A stretch of 64,000 bases of DNA from Acidobacteriota bacterium (lineage in GTDB: Bacteria > Acidobacteriota > Terriglobia > Terriglobales > SCQP01), in assembly GCA_021789895.1 (NCBI GenBank), contig JAJYIU010000011.1, positions 1-64,000 of the forward strand, given 5' to 3'. Positions 1-8,687 of this stretch are shown in pieces. The notes under the pieces were generated by a model. It searched no databases. It saw only the letters and a list, made by a program, of their open reading frames with translations, and was not told where the DNA came from. The translations under genes and the position numbers were made by a program. The number at the start of each line of letters is the position of its first letter. Within the stretch, counting starts at the first letter, position 1.

Positions 1-281
1 TAAAAGCAATTTCTGCGAAATTGCTATTGCGCCTCGCTCTGCTCGCGACTTCTCCTTTCGCAAAACCTTCGGTTTTGCTTGGCTTCGCCTTGGCGTTACT
101 GAATCGCGGAGGGTCGGGACCTGACAGGAAACCCCGACCTTCCCACTCGACCTCGGCATATCTAACTCCCATCGGTGGACTCGTGGGCCGCCGCTAGAAG
201 AGCAATTTATCCGCGCCCACTTCGCCGGCGGCCTGACAACTCCAGCAGAGCAGCTTCCATCTTTATTATCCAAGCCCCGCT
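1..281. other. Non-coding, hairpin-rich left edge of the window
   Basis: I see no convincing gene here. The ORFs that cross it have atypical composition and are shadows of the downstream methyltransferase. The first 140 bases hold three short perfect inverted repeats, described separately. The rest is lower in GC than the coding DNA and shows no obvious promoter. The upstream gene, if any, lies outside the window. Confidence 0.6.
5..139. repeat. Cluster of three short hairpins
   Basis: Three perfect inverted repeats lie within 135 bases. AGCAATTTC/GAAATTGCT (5-13 and 17-25) has a 3-base loop. GCAAAACC/GGTTTTGC (60-67 and 71-78) also has a 3-base loop. GGTCGGG/CCCGACC (112-118 and 133-139) has a 14-base loop. 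They could be terminators of an off-window gene or members of a dispersed palindromic repeat family. None is followed by a clear T-tract. Confidence 0.55.
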
Positions 282-1052
282 ATGCGCGGAATTCGACAGG
301 GCGAGTTGGTTCATCGTTATGAGCGGCGCGATCTGGCCGTGTTCACCGGGGAGGAACGGCGGCGGTTTCTCGCCGGCTGCCGCAGTCCGCATCCAGAGCG
401 CGAGCCGGAGATTGCCTGGGAGCTGCTGTACCGGCTGGAGCCGGAGATTTATTTTCGCCTGGCGCGCGCCGAGCGCCTGCACGACGGAATTCTGGACTGG
501 CTGCCCCGGCATGCCGCCAGCATCGTCGAGGTGGCGGCGGGCGCGGGGCGGCTGACGCGACACCTGGCGCCGCGCTGCGAGCGGCTGATCGCCATCGAGC
601 CGGCGGCCCCGCTGCGGCGCCGGCTGCAACGGGAAATGGCGCGGCGGCGGGTTGCGCGGCGATGGCAGGCGCGGGCAGGATTTTTCGATCATCTGCCGGT
701 GCCAAGCGATGCCGCCGAATGGGTGATTACCTGCGCCGCCTTGACGCCATCGCCGGCGCATGGCGGCGAGGCCGGGCTGGCGGAGATGGAGCGCGTGTGC
801 GCGCCCGGTGGGCGCGTGGTGATCGTGTGGCCCAACCATCCGGAATGGCTGCGGCGAAGAGGCTACCGCTATCTTGCGTTTCCGGGAGAGATGCGGATGG
901 AGTTTGCCAGTTGGCGGGAAGCGGCCGAGCTGGCGGCGATTTTTTATCCGCAGGCGCTCGACGCGGTGCGCCGGCGGCAGGCCCGACAGGTTCCCTACCG
1001 GCTGCTGGGGGTAAACGCACCGCGCGACCTGGCGTGGAAGACCAAGCGGTGA
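282..1052 (+). CDS. Class I SAM-dependent methyltransferase, substrate unknown
   Basis: The 256-residue product has a Rossmann-type methyltransferase core. The glycine-rich SAM-binding motif I (VEVAAGAGRL) is at about residues 82-91. An acidic residue ends the next strand (AIEPAAP), and a later motif GGRVVIVWP marks the end of the core. No signal peptide or membrane segment is visible, so it is probably cytosolic. The pattern fits the Methyltransf_11/25 group, which cannot be assigned a substrate from sequence. The start is the first in-frame ATG. No clear Shine-Dalgarno sequence precedes it. The gene stands alone, about 110 bases upstream of a reductase on the same strand, and cotranscription is possible but unproven. 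Confidence 0.75.
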   Translation: MRGIRQGELVHRYERRDLAVFTGEERRRFLAGCRSPHPEREPEIAWELLYRLEPEIYFRLARAERLHDGILDWLPRHAASIVEVAAGAGRLTRHLAPRCERLIAIEPAAPLRRRLQREMARRRVARRWQARAGFFDHLPVPSDAAEWVITCAALTPSPAHGGEAGLAEMERVCAPGGRVVIVWPNHPEWLRRRGYRYLAFPGEMRMEFASWREAAELAAIFYPQALDAVRRRQARQVPYRLLGVNAPRDLAWKTKR

Positions 1053-1161
1053 AAAATTGCGGCGCGGCCGCGGGGCAATCCGGATGATTTCAGCAGGCGG
1101 GAGCGCTACGCTCACCCAGGCGGGGAAATCTGCGCTATAAAGCGAGGAGGAGGTGCTTGCC

Positions 1162-2352
1162 ATGCCCGAAACCAAATACCTGATCGTTGGCGGCGGAATG
1201 ACCGCGGACGCGGCCGCGGCCGGCATACGCGAACGCGACGCCGAGGGCACGATCGGCATCGTCTCGAGCGAAAACGATCCGCCCTATAACCGGCCGCCGC
1301 TGAGCAAGGGCTTATGGAAAGGCGAGCCGCTGGACAGCGTCTGGCGCAAGACCGCAGCCACCCGCGCCGAGCTGCGCCTGGGCCGCCGGATCGTGGCGCT
1401 CGACCTGGAAGCACGGCGCGCCCGCGACGACCGCGGCGAAACCCATGGCTGGCAAAAACTGCTGCTGGCGACCGGCGGCACGCCGCGCCGCCTGGAGGGG
1501 GGCGATGAAAGCGTCATCTATTTCCGCACCCTGGCCGACTATCGCCGGCTGCGCCAGCTCGCCGAGCACGGCACCCGGTTTGCGGTGATCGGCGCCGGCT
1601 TCATCGGCTCGGAAATCGCCGCGGCGCTGGCGATGAACGGCAAGCAGGTCACGATGCTCTTTCCCGAGCGCGCGATCGGGGAGCGCATTTTCCCCGCCGA
1701 TCTGGCCGGCTACGTCACCGAGGAATACCGGCGGCGGGGGGTGCGCATCCTGGCGGGGGATACGGCGATGCGCATCGCCGGCGCCGGCCAAGGCGAGCCC
1801 GGGGCGGCAACGGTGACCACCCGCCATGGAGAGCAACTCGAAGCGGATGGGGTCATCGCCGGGCTGGGCATACGGCCCAATCTCGAACTGGCCCGCGCCG
1901 CCGGATTGAAAACCAACGACGGCATCGTGGTAGATGAATTTCTGCGCGCCGGGCGGGAAGACGTGTTTGCGGCCGGCGACGTGGCCGAATTTTATTCACC
2001 GGCGCTGGGACACTCGCTGCGCGTCGAGCACGAAGACAATGCGAACAGCATGGGGCGCGCCGCCGGCGGGCTGATGGCCGGCGCCACCGAGCCCTATCGC
2101 CATCTGCCTTCGTTTTATTCCGACCTGTTCGATCTGGGCTACGAGGCGGTGGGCGAACTCAATGCACAGCTCGAAACCTACGCCGACTGGCAAGAGCCGC
2201 ACCGGCAGGGGGTGGTCTATTACCTCCGCAACAGCCGGGTCTGCGGCGTGCTGCTTTGGAACACCTGGGGGCAGGTGGAGAATGCACGCGCGCTGATCGA
2301 GCAGGGGGAAAAGATCACGCCGGACGCATTGAAAGGCCGGCTGGCGGCCTGA
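1162..2352 (+). CDS. FAD-dependent NAD(P)H oxidoreductase (ferredoxin reductase / AIF-like)
   Basis: This 396-residue flavoprotein belongs to the pyridine nucleotide-disulphide oxidoreductase class I group that includes rhodocoxin/ferredoxin reductases and AIF-like proteins. An N-terminal FAD-binding fold (YLIVGGGMTADAA, about residues 6-18) is followed by a second dinucleotide fold for NAD(P)H (VIGAGFIGSE, about 140-149). The conserved flavin motif DVFAAGDVAEF lies near residue 266. There is no redox-active CXXC, so it is not a disulphide reductase. It would pass electrons from NAD(P)H to a ferredoxin or other one-electron acceptor, but no ferredoxin gene is adjacent. The ORF track starts at a GTG nine bases upstream. 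I prefer the ATG because GAGGAGGAGG sits about nine bases before it. Confidence 0.85.
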   Translation: MPETKYLIVGGGMTADAAAAGIRERDAEGTIGIVSSENDPPYNRPPLSKGLWKGEPLDSVWRKTAATRAELRLGRRIVALDLEARRARDDRGETHGWQKLLLATGGTPRRLEGGDESVIYFRTLADYRRLRQLAEHGTRFAVIGAGFIGSEIAAALAMNGKQVTMLFPERAIGERIFPADLAGYVTEEYRRRGVRILAGDTAMRIAGAGQGEPGAATVTTRHGEQLEADGVIAGLGIRPNLELARAAGLKTNDGIVVDEFLRAGREDVFAAGDVAEFYSPALGHSLRVEHEDNANSMGRAAGGLMAGATEPYRHLPSFYSDLFDLGYEAVGELNAQLETYADWQEPHRQGVVYYLRNSRVCGVLLWNTWGQVENARALIEQGEKITPDALKGRLAA

Positions 2353-2538
2353 TGCGCGAGTGGCGGGCAAAACGAGAAACGTCGAGCGCCGGCTCACCGC
2401 AGCCGGCTGTCAGCTCCCCGTTATCAGCCGGCAGTGAACTTTCGCGCGGACGCGGCATCGCTTTCAAGCAGCGCTTTGAACGCAGGCAGCAAAGTGCTAG
2501 GCTGGCTGAGGGTTCCGGCCGAATATCGGAGGCGGAAG

Positions 2539-3684
2539 ATGCGCACCCGGCGTGGTTATAGCCGGTTCGGGCTGATCCTGGCGCTGGCCGGGCTGTCCGC
2601 CGGCATGCAGCAATCCATATACAACAGTTCCCAAGCCGGCAGCGTCAGGCTGCGCGCTTTGCGCCAGCATCGGGCGCAGTTGGCGCGGTTGCGGCAAAAA
2701 GCGCTGCACGGCGATGCCGCCGCCGCGGACAAGCTGGGATGGATCCGCCAGCGCGGCAACATCTGGCGGAACCATCCCGCCGCCGCGTTGCGCTGGTTTC
2801 GCCTGGCCGCGCGCGAAGGCTATGCCAGCTCGATGTCCACCCTGGGAGATTTTTATTTCAGCGGGCAGGATGGGCTGCCGGCCAACGCAAAATTGTCCGC
2901 GGCCTGGTACCGGCGGGCGGCGATGGCGGCGCGGGCCGGGGCGCGGCGGGGCGATGCCGCCGCGGAAAATACGCTGGCCTGGCTGTACGAGCATGGCCGC
3001 GGCGGGGTGCGGAAGAATGACCGCCGGGCGCTCGAGTGGTTTCGCCGCTCAGCCCGGCAACATTTTCCCCGCGCCATGACCAGCCTTGGCTGGATGCACC
3101 AATCCGGACTGGGCGGGTTGAAGCCGAACTTAAAAGCGGCGGCCGCATGGTACACGCGGGCGGCGATGGCCGGCAATCCTACAGCGCAGAACAATCTCGC
3201 CTGGCTATATCTGATCGGGCAAAAGGGGATGAAACCCGATCAAGCCAAAGGCCAATATTGGCTGCAGCAAGCGCTGGGACAAGGCTCAAACGCGGCCTTC
3301 AATACCTGGGCGTATCTGTACAAGCACGGTGCGGGCGGGTATGCCGCCAACCAGGCGCTGGCGGAAAAATATTTCCAGCTCGCGGCGAGGCGGGGCGACG
3401 ATATTGCGCAGAACAACCTGGCCTGGTTCTATCTCACCAGCCCCGACCGGCAGCGGCGGAATCCGCAGCTTGCGGTGCGATGGGGACGGCGCGCGGTGGC
3501 CGGCGATCCGGGCAACGATCAGAACTGGGACACGCTGGCCGCCGCCTATTTTCAGGCCGGCAAGCTGCGCCAGGCGGTTGCCGCCGAGCGGCGCGCAGTG
3601 GCGCTGGCCACGCCGGCAGACCGCGCGGGAATGCAGAAAACATTACGGCGCTATCTGGTTGCGGCTGCCAGGAAGAAGAAATAG
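2539..3684 (+). CDS. Sel1-like repeat protein with N-terminal export signal or anchor
   Basis: The 381-residue product is built almost entirely of Sel1-like (TPR-related) repeats. I count about six or seven units, recognisable by recurring A.NNLAWLY, G..G and A..WYRRAA patterns, with a final TPR-like helix pair near the C-terminus. A short basic N-terminus followed by GLILALAGLSAG suggests a signal peptide or anchor, so the repeats probably sit in the periplasm as a protein-binding scaffold. The ORF track begins 105 bases earlier. The ATG at 2539 is preferred because CGGAGGCGG precedes it and it directly opens the signal sequence. The function of individual Sel1 proteins is usually unknown. 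The next gene is a thioredoxin-fold protein 20 bases downstream. Confidence 0.8.
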   Translation: MRTRRGYSRFGLILALAGLSAGMQQSIYNSSQAGSVRLRALRQHRAQLARLRQKALHGDAAAADKLGWIRQRGNIWRNHPAAALRWFRLAAREGYASSMSTLGDFYFSGQDGLPANAKLSAAWYRRAAMAARAGARRGDAAAENTLAWLYEHGRGGVRKNDRRALEWFRRSARQHFPRAMTSLGWMHQSGLGGLKPNLKAAAAWYTRAAMAGNPTAQNNLAWLYLIGQKGMKPDQAKGQYWLQQALGQGSNAAFNTWAYLYKHGAGGYAANQALAEKYFQLAARRGDDIAQNNLAWFYLTSPDRQRRNPQLAVRWGRRAVAGDPGNDQNWDTLAAAYFQAGKLRQAVAAERRAVALATPADRAGMQKTLRRYLVAAARKKK

Positions 3685-3704
3685 AGGCGGCATTCCGACT
3701 CGCC

Positions 3705-4631
3705 ATGCGCAATAAAATTTCGACTGCGATGCCGCCGGGCAAGCGGCCGCACGCTGCCCTGCTAATCTGCACCTGCCTCGTGCTGGGCAGTGTAGCGATC
3801 GTATTTCAAGGCAAGCCGCTCATGGGGCAAACTCCCAGGCCGCAGCTCAGCCCGCAAGCACGGACCATCGTGGCCAGAATCGGAACCCTGCGCCAATTGC
3901 CCGATGCGGAGCGGGGACGCGTAACCAAGCAGCTCGCGCTGCAAATCCGGCAATTGCCGGCATCATTGATTAAAGTCAAGCTGGCAACCGCGCTGGCCGA
4001 ACTTTCGACGGAGGGAGACCCCGGCGGCCGGAATACGCTGCGGCAGGTGACAACGACTTTAGCGGATGCGCTGCAGGAATTCCCGGCGCCGCCGGAACAT
4101 GGCGAGCCGGCGATGCCGTACGTCGCACTAGCCACCCTGATGCGCTACGAGCACATGCCCGCCGCACTGAACTCACGGCAACTGCAGGCAGCTCTGATCC
4201 AACTGGCGGCTGCGGATCAACACCGCGCGCAAGCCAATTTCAGGCTGCTCGACCTGGAGGGCAGGCGATGGAGTTTAAAAGGATTGCGCGGCAAGACAGT
4301 GCTAGTGAATTTTTGGGCGACGTGGCGCCCGCCTTGCCGGAAGGAAATTCCCGATCTCGAAGCGCTTTATCATCGCTATCATAGCCAGGGGCTGGTGATT
4401 TTAGGCATTGACGACGAGCCGGCGAGCACAGTGGCGCCATTCGTTCAAAACCACGGGATCACCTACCCCACCCTGTTGGATCCGAGAGATGAAGCGCACA
4501 ACCAATTCTCGGTGAACAGCATTCCGATGAGCTTTTTATTTGACCGTCACGGCAAGCTGGCGGCGGAAGCCATCGACCTGCGAACGCGCCCGCAATTTCT
4601 GGCCATGCTGGCCCGGGCAGGGATTCGATAG
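3705..4631 (+). CDS. TlpA-like thioredoxin-fold protein with a degenerate CXXC site
   Basis: The 308-residue product has a hydrophobic N-terminal segment (about residues 17-35), a helical region of about 150 residues, and a C-terminal TlpA/ResA/AhpC-like thioredoxin domain (about 180-305). The domain is recognisable from KTVLVNFWATW, the LVILGID strand and the cis-proline loop SIPMSFLFD. The active site reads W-R-P-P-C: the usual first, nucleophilic cysteine of WCPPC is Arg208, and only Cys211 remains. Classic dithiol reductase activity is therefore unlikely. It may act through one thiol, as a binding domain, or be degenerate. The longer ORF in the track extends back through the Sel1 gene in another frame and is a shadow. 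Export to the periplasm is likely. Confidence 0.8.
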   Translation: MRNKISTAMPPGKRPHAALLICTCLVLGSVAIVFQGKPLMGQTPRPQLSPQARTIVARIGTLRQLPDAERGRVTKQLALQIRQLPASLIKVKLATALAELSTEGDPGGRNTLRQVTTTLADALQEFPAPPEHGEPAMPYVALATLMRYEHMPAALNSRQLQAALIQLAAADQHRAQANFRLLDLEGRRWSLKGLRGKTVLVNFWATWRPPCRKEIPDLEALYHRYHSQGLVILGIDDEPASTVAPFVQNHGITYPTLLDPRDEAHNQFSVNSIPMSFLFDRHGKLAAEAIDLRTRPQFLAMLARAGIR

Positions 4632-4744
4632 TTACCATTGGCGATAACCTGGAGAGGCAGCGGACGGTCACGGGCGCGGCGGCATCGTATGATCAGATGC
4701 AGCGAACTATTTCAGGCCAATATCCGGCGAAGGCAGGCAAACGC

Positions 4745-6163
4745 ATGCACCACTATGCAAACGCGGTTCGATGGGGAAAATATCTAGCCTGGCCGGCGCT
4801 GGCCGCCGCGCTGGCTTGGCCGGCGGCGCTGCCGGCGACGGGACAGGCGCGCGACTGGCCGCGGTTTCAAACCCACAGCCGGGCGCGCGCCGGCATTGGC
4901 GCGAGCGGGCTGGGCGCATTGCGGCGGCAGCGGGTGCGGCTGGCGGGGACGGTGGATTCCTCGCCGATCTACCTGCACGGGATCGAAGCGCAAGGCCGGC
5001 GGCGCGATGTCTTTTTCGCGACCACGACCTACGGCAAGACGCTGGCGATTGACGCGGCGGATGGGCGCGTGCTGTGGACCTTCACGCCGCCCGGATATGC
5101 CGGATGGGCGGGCAGCCGCCGCATCACCAACGCCACGCCGGTCGCCGGCCCCGGGCGCCACTCGATTTATGCCGCCGCGCCCGATGGCAAGGTGTACAAG
5201 CTGGCGGCAGCGGATGGGCATGCAGCCTGGAGCACGGCGGTGACGCGGCTGCCGCGGCGCGAAAAGATCGCCTCGGCGCTGCAGTATTCCCGCGGCCATA
5301 TTGTGGTGGTCACCGGCGGCTATATCGGCGATGCGCCGCCCTATCAGGGCCACGTCTCGATCTTGGACGCGGCCAGCGGGCGGCGGCTGCGCGTCTGGAA
5401 CTCGCTGTGCAGCAACCGGCCCGGGTTGCTCAATCCGTCAAGCTGCGCCAGCAGCGACTCGGCGATCTGGGGCCGGGCGGGAGCAACGATCGAGGCGCAA
5501 ACCGGGGACCTGTTTATCGCCACCGGGAATGGCCCCTGGAACGGGCGCACCGACTGGGGCGACGCGGTGCTCTGGCTCAATTCCGGAGCGACGCGCCTGT
5601 TGGGCAACTACACCCCGAAAAATTCGAATCATCTGGCCGAACGCGATCTCGACATCGGTTCGAGCTCGCCGGTGCTGCTGGGCGGCGGCTATCTGGCGCA
5701 GGGAGGCAAAGACGGCTACATACGGCTGCTGCGCCTGAGCCAGATGCGCGGCGGGGCGGCGCACAGCGGCGGGGCGGCGCAGCGGGTTCGCACGCCCGGC
5801 GGGCGGATGCTGTTTACCGCGCTGGCAACGCTTAAGACGGGCGGCCAGACCTGGCTTTTCGCCGCCGACAACGGCGGCACCGCCGCCTGGACGCTCGACC
5901 ACGGCCGGCTGCAGCCGCGTTGGCAGAATGCGCATGCCGGCACCAGCCCGATCCTGGCCGGCGGGCTGCTCTATATTTACGATCCGAACGGCGGCGGCCT
6001 GCGCGTGTACCTTCCGCAAAGCGGGCGCCAGGTTGGCGACCTGGCCTGCGGCCGCGGCCACTGGAACAGTCCCATCATCGTGGACGGCCGGATTGCGCTG
6101 CCCACCGGCAATGCCAACGCGCACGCGACATCGGGCGAGCTCGATATCTGGCGAAGCAAATAA
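4745..6163 (+). CDS. Secreted PQQ-type beta-propeller protein
   Basis: The 472-residue product has an N-terminal signal peptide (about residues 1-33, ending near ALPATGQA) and then repeated beta-propeller blades of the PQQ/quinoprotein dehydrogenase-like type. The blades show DGRVLWTF, DGKVYKL and DGHAAWS patterns typical of PQQ_2 repeats. No haem motif or clear catalytic calcium/PQQ site can be identified by eye, so it may be a non-enzymatic propeller. The ORF track starts 48 bases upstream at 4697. I chose the ATG at 4745 because the extra residues are not signal-like and a weak AAGGCAGG precedes it. It converges with a histidine kinase gene 72 bases away. Confidence 0.7.
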   Translation: MHHYANAVRWGKYLAWPALAAALAWPAALPATGQARDWPRFQTHSRARAGIGASGLGALRRQRVRLAGTVDSSPIYLHGIEAQGRRRDVFFATTTYGKTLAIDAADGRVLWTFTPPGYAGWAGSRRITNATPVAGPGRHSIYAAAPDGKVYKLAAADGHAAWSTAVTRLPRREKIASALQYSRGHIVVVTGGYIGDAPPYQGHVSILDAASGRRLRVWNSLCSNRPGLLNPSSCASSDSAIWGRAGATIEAQTGDLFIATGNGPWNGRTDWGDAVLWLNSGATRLLGNYTPKNSNHLAERDLDIGSSSPVLLGGGYLAQGGKDGYIRLLRLSQMRGGAAHSGGAAQRVRTPGGRMLFTALATLKTGGQTWLFAADNGGTAAWTLDHGRLQPRWQNAHAGTSPILAGGLLYIYDPNGGGLRVYLPQSGRQVGDLACGRGHWNSPIIVDGRIALPTGNANAHATSGELDIWRSK

Positions 6164-6179
6164 GCGCGGCGGGCGGCAG

Positions 6180-6216
6180 CCGGCGCGGGCCAGCGGCGGG
6201 CGGCCGGTCGCGCCGG
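6180..6216. terminator. Inverted repeat between convergent genes, possible terminator
   Basis: The perfect 8-base arms CCGGCGCG and CGCGCCGG are separated by 21 bases in the gap between the convergent propeller and histidine kinase genes. There is no T-tract on either strand, so intrinsic termination is uncertain. Confidence 0.25.
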
Positions 6217-6235
6217 CGCATGCGCGCCGCCCGGG

Positions 6236-8455
6236 TCAGGCGGTGTGGACAGCCGCGGCGACCTGGAGAGCGCGGGGGAAGACTAAATCGAAGCCGGTGC
6301 CGATGCCCTTGGCGCTCTGCACGCGGCAATCGCCGCCGCATTGGCGCAAGATGCCCTCCACGCTGGCCAGGCCCAGGCCGCGGCCCAGGTTTTTGGTGCT
6401 GTAGAAGGGTTCGAACAGGTGCCGGCGAGCTTCTTCCGACAGGCCCGGGCCGTTATCGCGGACTTGCAGGCGAACATAATCCCCCGGCAGGGAGCGGCTG
6501 AAACCGGCGTTCGCGGTCAAGGTGAAATTATCCGTCCGGATTTCGAAACGCCCGCCGCCGGGCATGGCATCACGGGCGTTGGCGGCCAGGTGGTCGAGAA
6601 TTTCCAGCACCTGCTTGCGATCGCATTGGGCCGGCCAGAGCCGGGGCGCGAGCATGCAATGCAATTCAATGCCGGGGCCCAGGGCGGCGGCCAGCCGGGC
6701 GCAGGCCTGCTGGACGATCTGATTGAGGTCGAGGGGCTCGAGCTTCATCCACTGCATGCGGCCGTAGGCGAGCAACTGTTCCGTGAGGCGGGCGGCGCGT
6801 TTGCCGGCATCGAGCGCGATGCGCAGGTGGCGCTGGGCTTTTTCATCGCCGACCAGGTATTGGGCGCATTGCACCTGGCCGGCGATGACGGTCAGCAGGT
6901 TGTTGAATTCATGGGCGACGCCGCCGGCCAGGCGGGCGAGCATTTCGAGGTTGCGGGTTTCGCTCACCTGTTTTTCGAGCGCGTTATTTTCCTCGGCGGC
7001 GCGCACGGCAAGGGCGGTCTGGCGGCGGACCTGATGGCGCAGCATCAATCCCCAGGCGAGCGCCAGCAGCGATAGCAGCCCCAGCGCCGCCAGCAGCCAG
7101 AGCAGATGGCGCGGCGACCACCAGGAAGGCGCGCGCAACAACACGATGCCGGCGGCGGAGGCCGGCAGCAGGTTGAATTCCATCGGGGTGGTGGCAGCTT
7201 CCCGATCGAAAACCCCGGTGAGGGAAACCTGGCTGCCGGCGTGCAGGCGGCGCAGAACGCGCCCGGCCCCGGGAAACTGCAGTGAAGCCACACACACATA
7301 GCGCCCCGCCTGGACTAAAAGCCGGCGCACGCGGGGCATTTCGCGCACCTCGCTATAGAGCACCCGGCCGACGAAGCGCACCCGGCGATCGGACGCTCCT
7401 AAACCGGCGGGAGATTGCAAATTCAGTTCCGCGGGGGCGGGGCAGACCGCGCGGGCGAGGAAACGCGCCCGCGCCTGGCGCAAGCGAACCTGGCCATTGG
7501 AGCTGAGCACCGGAAAACCGACGACATCCACCTGCGAGCAAAGCGGCAAGCGGGGCTGCGGCTCGGGCCCGAGTTGGGCAAGCAGCGCAAGATGCTGCGA
7601 CTGCACGACCACCATCGCGGAGGTTTGCAAAATCAACTTGCCTTCGACGCGAGTCCAGAAAACATGACGTCCGCCGGCGCGCAGGCCCAGCCGGGTCAGG
7701 GGCACGAGCGGCAAGGCAAAAGGATGCGCCGGGGGCGGGCGGACGACGCGGAGAAAACGCCAGCGGGGGACGAGCAGATACGAGAGCTGGCGCATGCCGA
7801 GACGATTGCGGAAGCTGGTGCTGGCCATGCCCTGCGCCGCGATCAGCGCGTCCACCAGCGGCGGCGGGGAGGGGCTCGCGTGCACATAGACGTGTAAATA
7901 TCCACCGCCGGAAAGCAGGCCCAGCAGCCAACCGCGGTGATAGGCCGCAACCGTGCGAATCACGCCTCGAACTCCCACCCAATCGGCGTTAAAGCGCTGG
8001 CCGAGCAGATCGCGGACGCTGGTCTGGTAGCGGGCGCGCGGCCAGGCGGCGGGGCCGAGCAGGCGCAGGCTGCGGGCGATGATCACCGGACGCTCGCCGC
8101 CGGGCCGGACATAGCCGGTCACTTCCACCCGGCGTCCATCGCGCAGCCCGGCTATGGGATGCGGCAGCAGCACAAACAGGCCGCCGCCCGGCTGCCAAAT
8201 CATCAACGCCGGAAGGTGTTGATGCGGCTTGCCCCGCGGCGCATAAAAGGCGGCGAGAGCGCGCACCCGCACCGGTGGATGGCGCAGCAGGATGCGGCGC
8301 GGCAGGTTGCGGATCACCGCCAGGCGGGTATAGGGGCGCGGGGGGCGCGCCGGAGTTCCGGCGGCCGCCGCGGCGGCAGACAATAAGACTGCAAACGCCA
8401 GCCCTAAGTATCGCCGGCGCAATCGAACTGGTGCGTTTCTATATAACCCGTACAT
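6236..8455 (-). CDS. Membrane-bound orphan sensor histidine kinase (NtrB-type core)
   Basis: The 739-residue product has an N-terminal signal/anchor segment (about residues 14-33) and a periplasmic region of about 410 residues. A transmembrane helix at about 448-470 leads into a short coiled coil and a kinase core. The dimerisation box AGGVAHEFNN carries the likely phospho-acceptor His515. The ATPase domain follows, with N (AANARDAMP), G1 (DNGPGLS), F (LFEPFYSTK) and G2 (GRGLGLA) boxes. The periplasmic region seems to hold several OB-like repeats (VRVRALAAFY, VGVRGVIRTV, VRFVGRVLY). No response regulator is adjacent, so it is an orphan. The gene is divergent from tal-pgi, with a 232-base intergenic region containing 9-base direct repeats. 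Confidence 0.85.
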   Translation of the reverse strand: MYGLYRNAPVRLRRRYLGLAFAVLLSAAAAAAGTPARPPRPYTRLAVIRNLPRRILLRHPPVRVRALAAFYAPRGKPHQHLPALMIWQPGGGLFVLLPHPIAGLRDGRRVEVTGYVRPGGERPVIIARSLRLLGPAAWPRARYQTSVRDLLGQRFNADWVGVRGVIRTVAAYHRGWLLGLLSGGGYLHVYVHASPSPPPLVDALIAAQGMASTSFRNRLGMRQLSYLLVPRWRFLRVVRPPPAHPFALPLVPLTRLGLRAGGRHVFWTRVEGKLILQTSAMVVVQSQHLALLAQLGPEPQPRLPLCSQVDVVGFPVLSSNGQVRLRQARARFLARAVCPAPAELNLQSPAGLGASDRRVRFVGRVLYSEVREMPRVRRLLVQAGRYVCVASLQFPGAGRVLRRLHAGSQVSLTGVFDREAATTPMEFNLLPASAAGIVLLRAPSWWSPRHLLWLLAALGLLSLLALAWGLMLRHQVRRQTALAVRAAEENNALEKQVSETRNLEMLARLAGGVAHEFNNLLTVIAGQVQCAQYLVGDEKAQRHLRIALDAGKRAARLTEQLLAYGRMQWMKLEPLDLNQIVQQACARLAAALGPGIELHCMLAPRLWPAQCDRKQVLEILDHLAANARDAMPGGGRFEIRTDNFTLTANAGFSRSLPGDYVRLQVRDNGPGLSEEARRHLFEPFYSTKNLGRGLGLASVEGILRQCGGDCRVQSAKGIGTGFDLVFPRALQVAAAVHTA

Positions 8456-8491
8456 TTACTACCGTGCTTTGAATAATTTCCCCGGGCCGGC

Positions 8492-8540
8492 TCATGCAAT
8501 TACAGTGAGTAGTATAAGTGGAACACCGGAGTCATGCAAT
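8492..8540. repeat. Pair of 9-base direct repeats in a divergent promoter region
   Basis: TCATGCAAT occurs at 8492-8500 and again at 8532-8540, exactly 40 bases apart, between the divergent histidine kinase and tal-pgi genes. The spacing is close to four helical turns, which would suit a dimeric regulator, but chance is not excluded. A possible -10 for tal-pgi is GACAAT shortly before its Shine-Dalgarno sequence GAGGTGG. Confidence 0.35.
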
Positions 8541-8687
8541 CCAAACCGGCGCCCGGGTGTGATTTGGCTCAACTCCCGCATTGATGGCCGACGCGGGCGC
8601 GGACCGCGGCAAAAGCGGGCGGCTGGAGGCGGGCGCACCGGGCGCGCCGTCGCCCCCTGCATGCGACAATGAATTCGAGGTGGAAAA

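Noticed and set aside
3036-3704. Upstream part of the 531-residue ORF
   Set aside because: It overlaps the Sel1 gene in another frame. The real TlpA-like protein starts at 3705 with an export signal.
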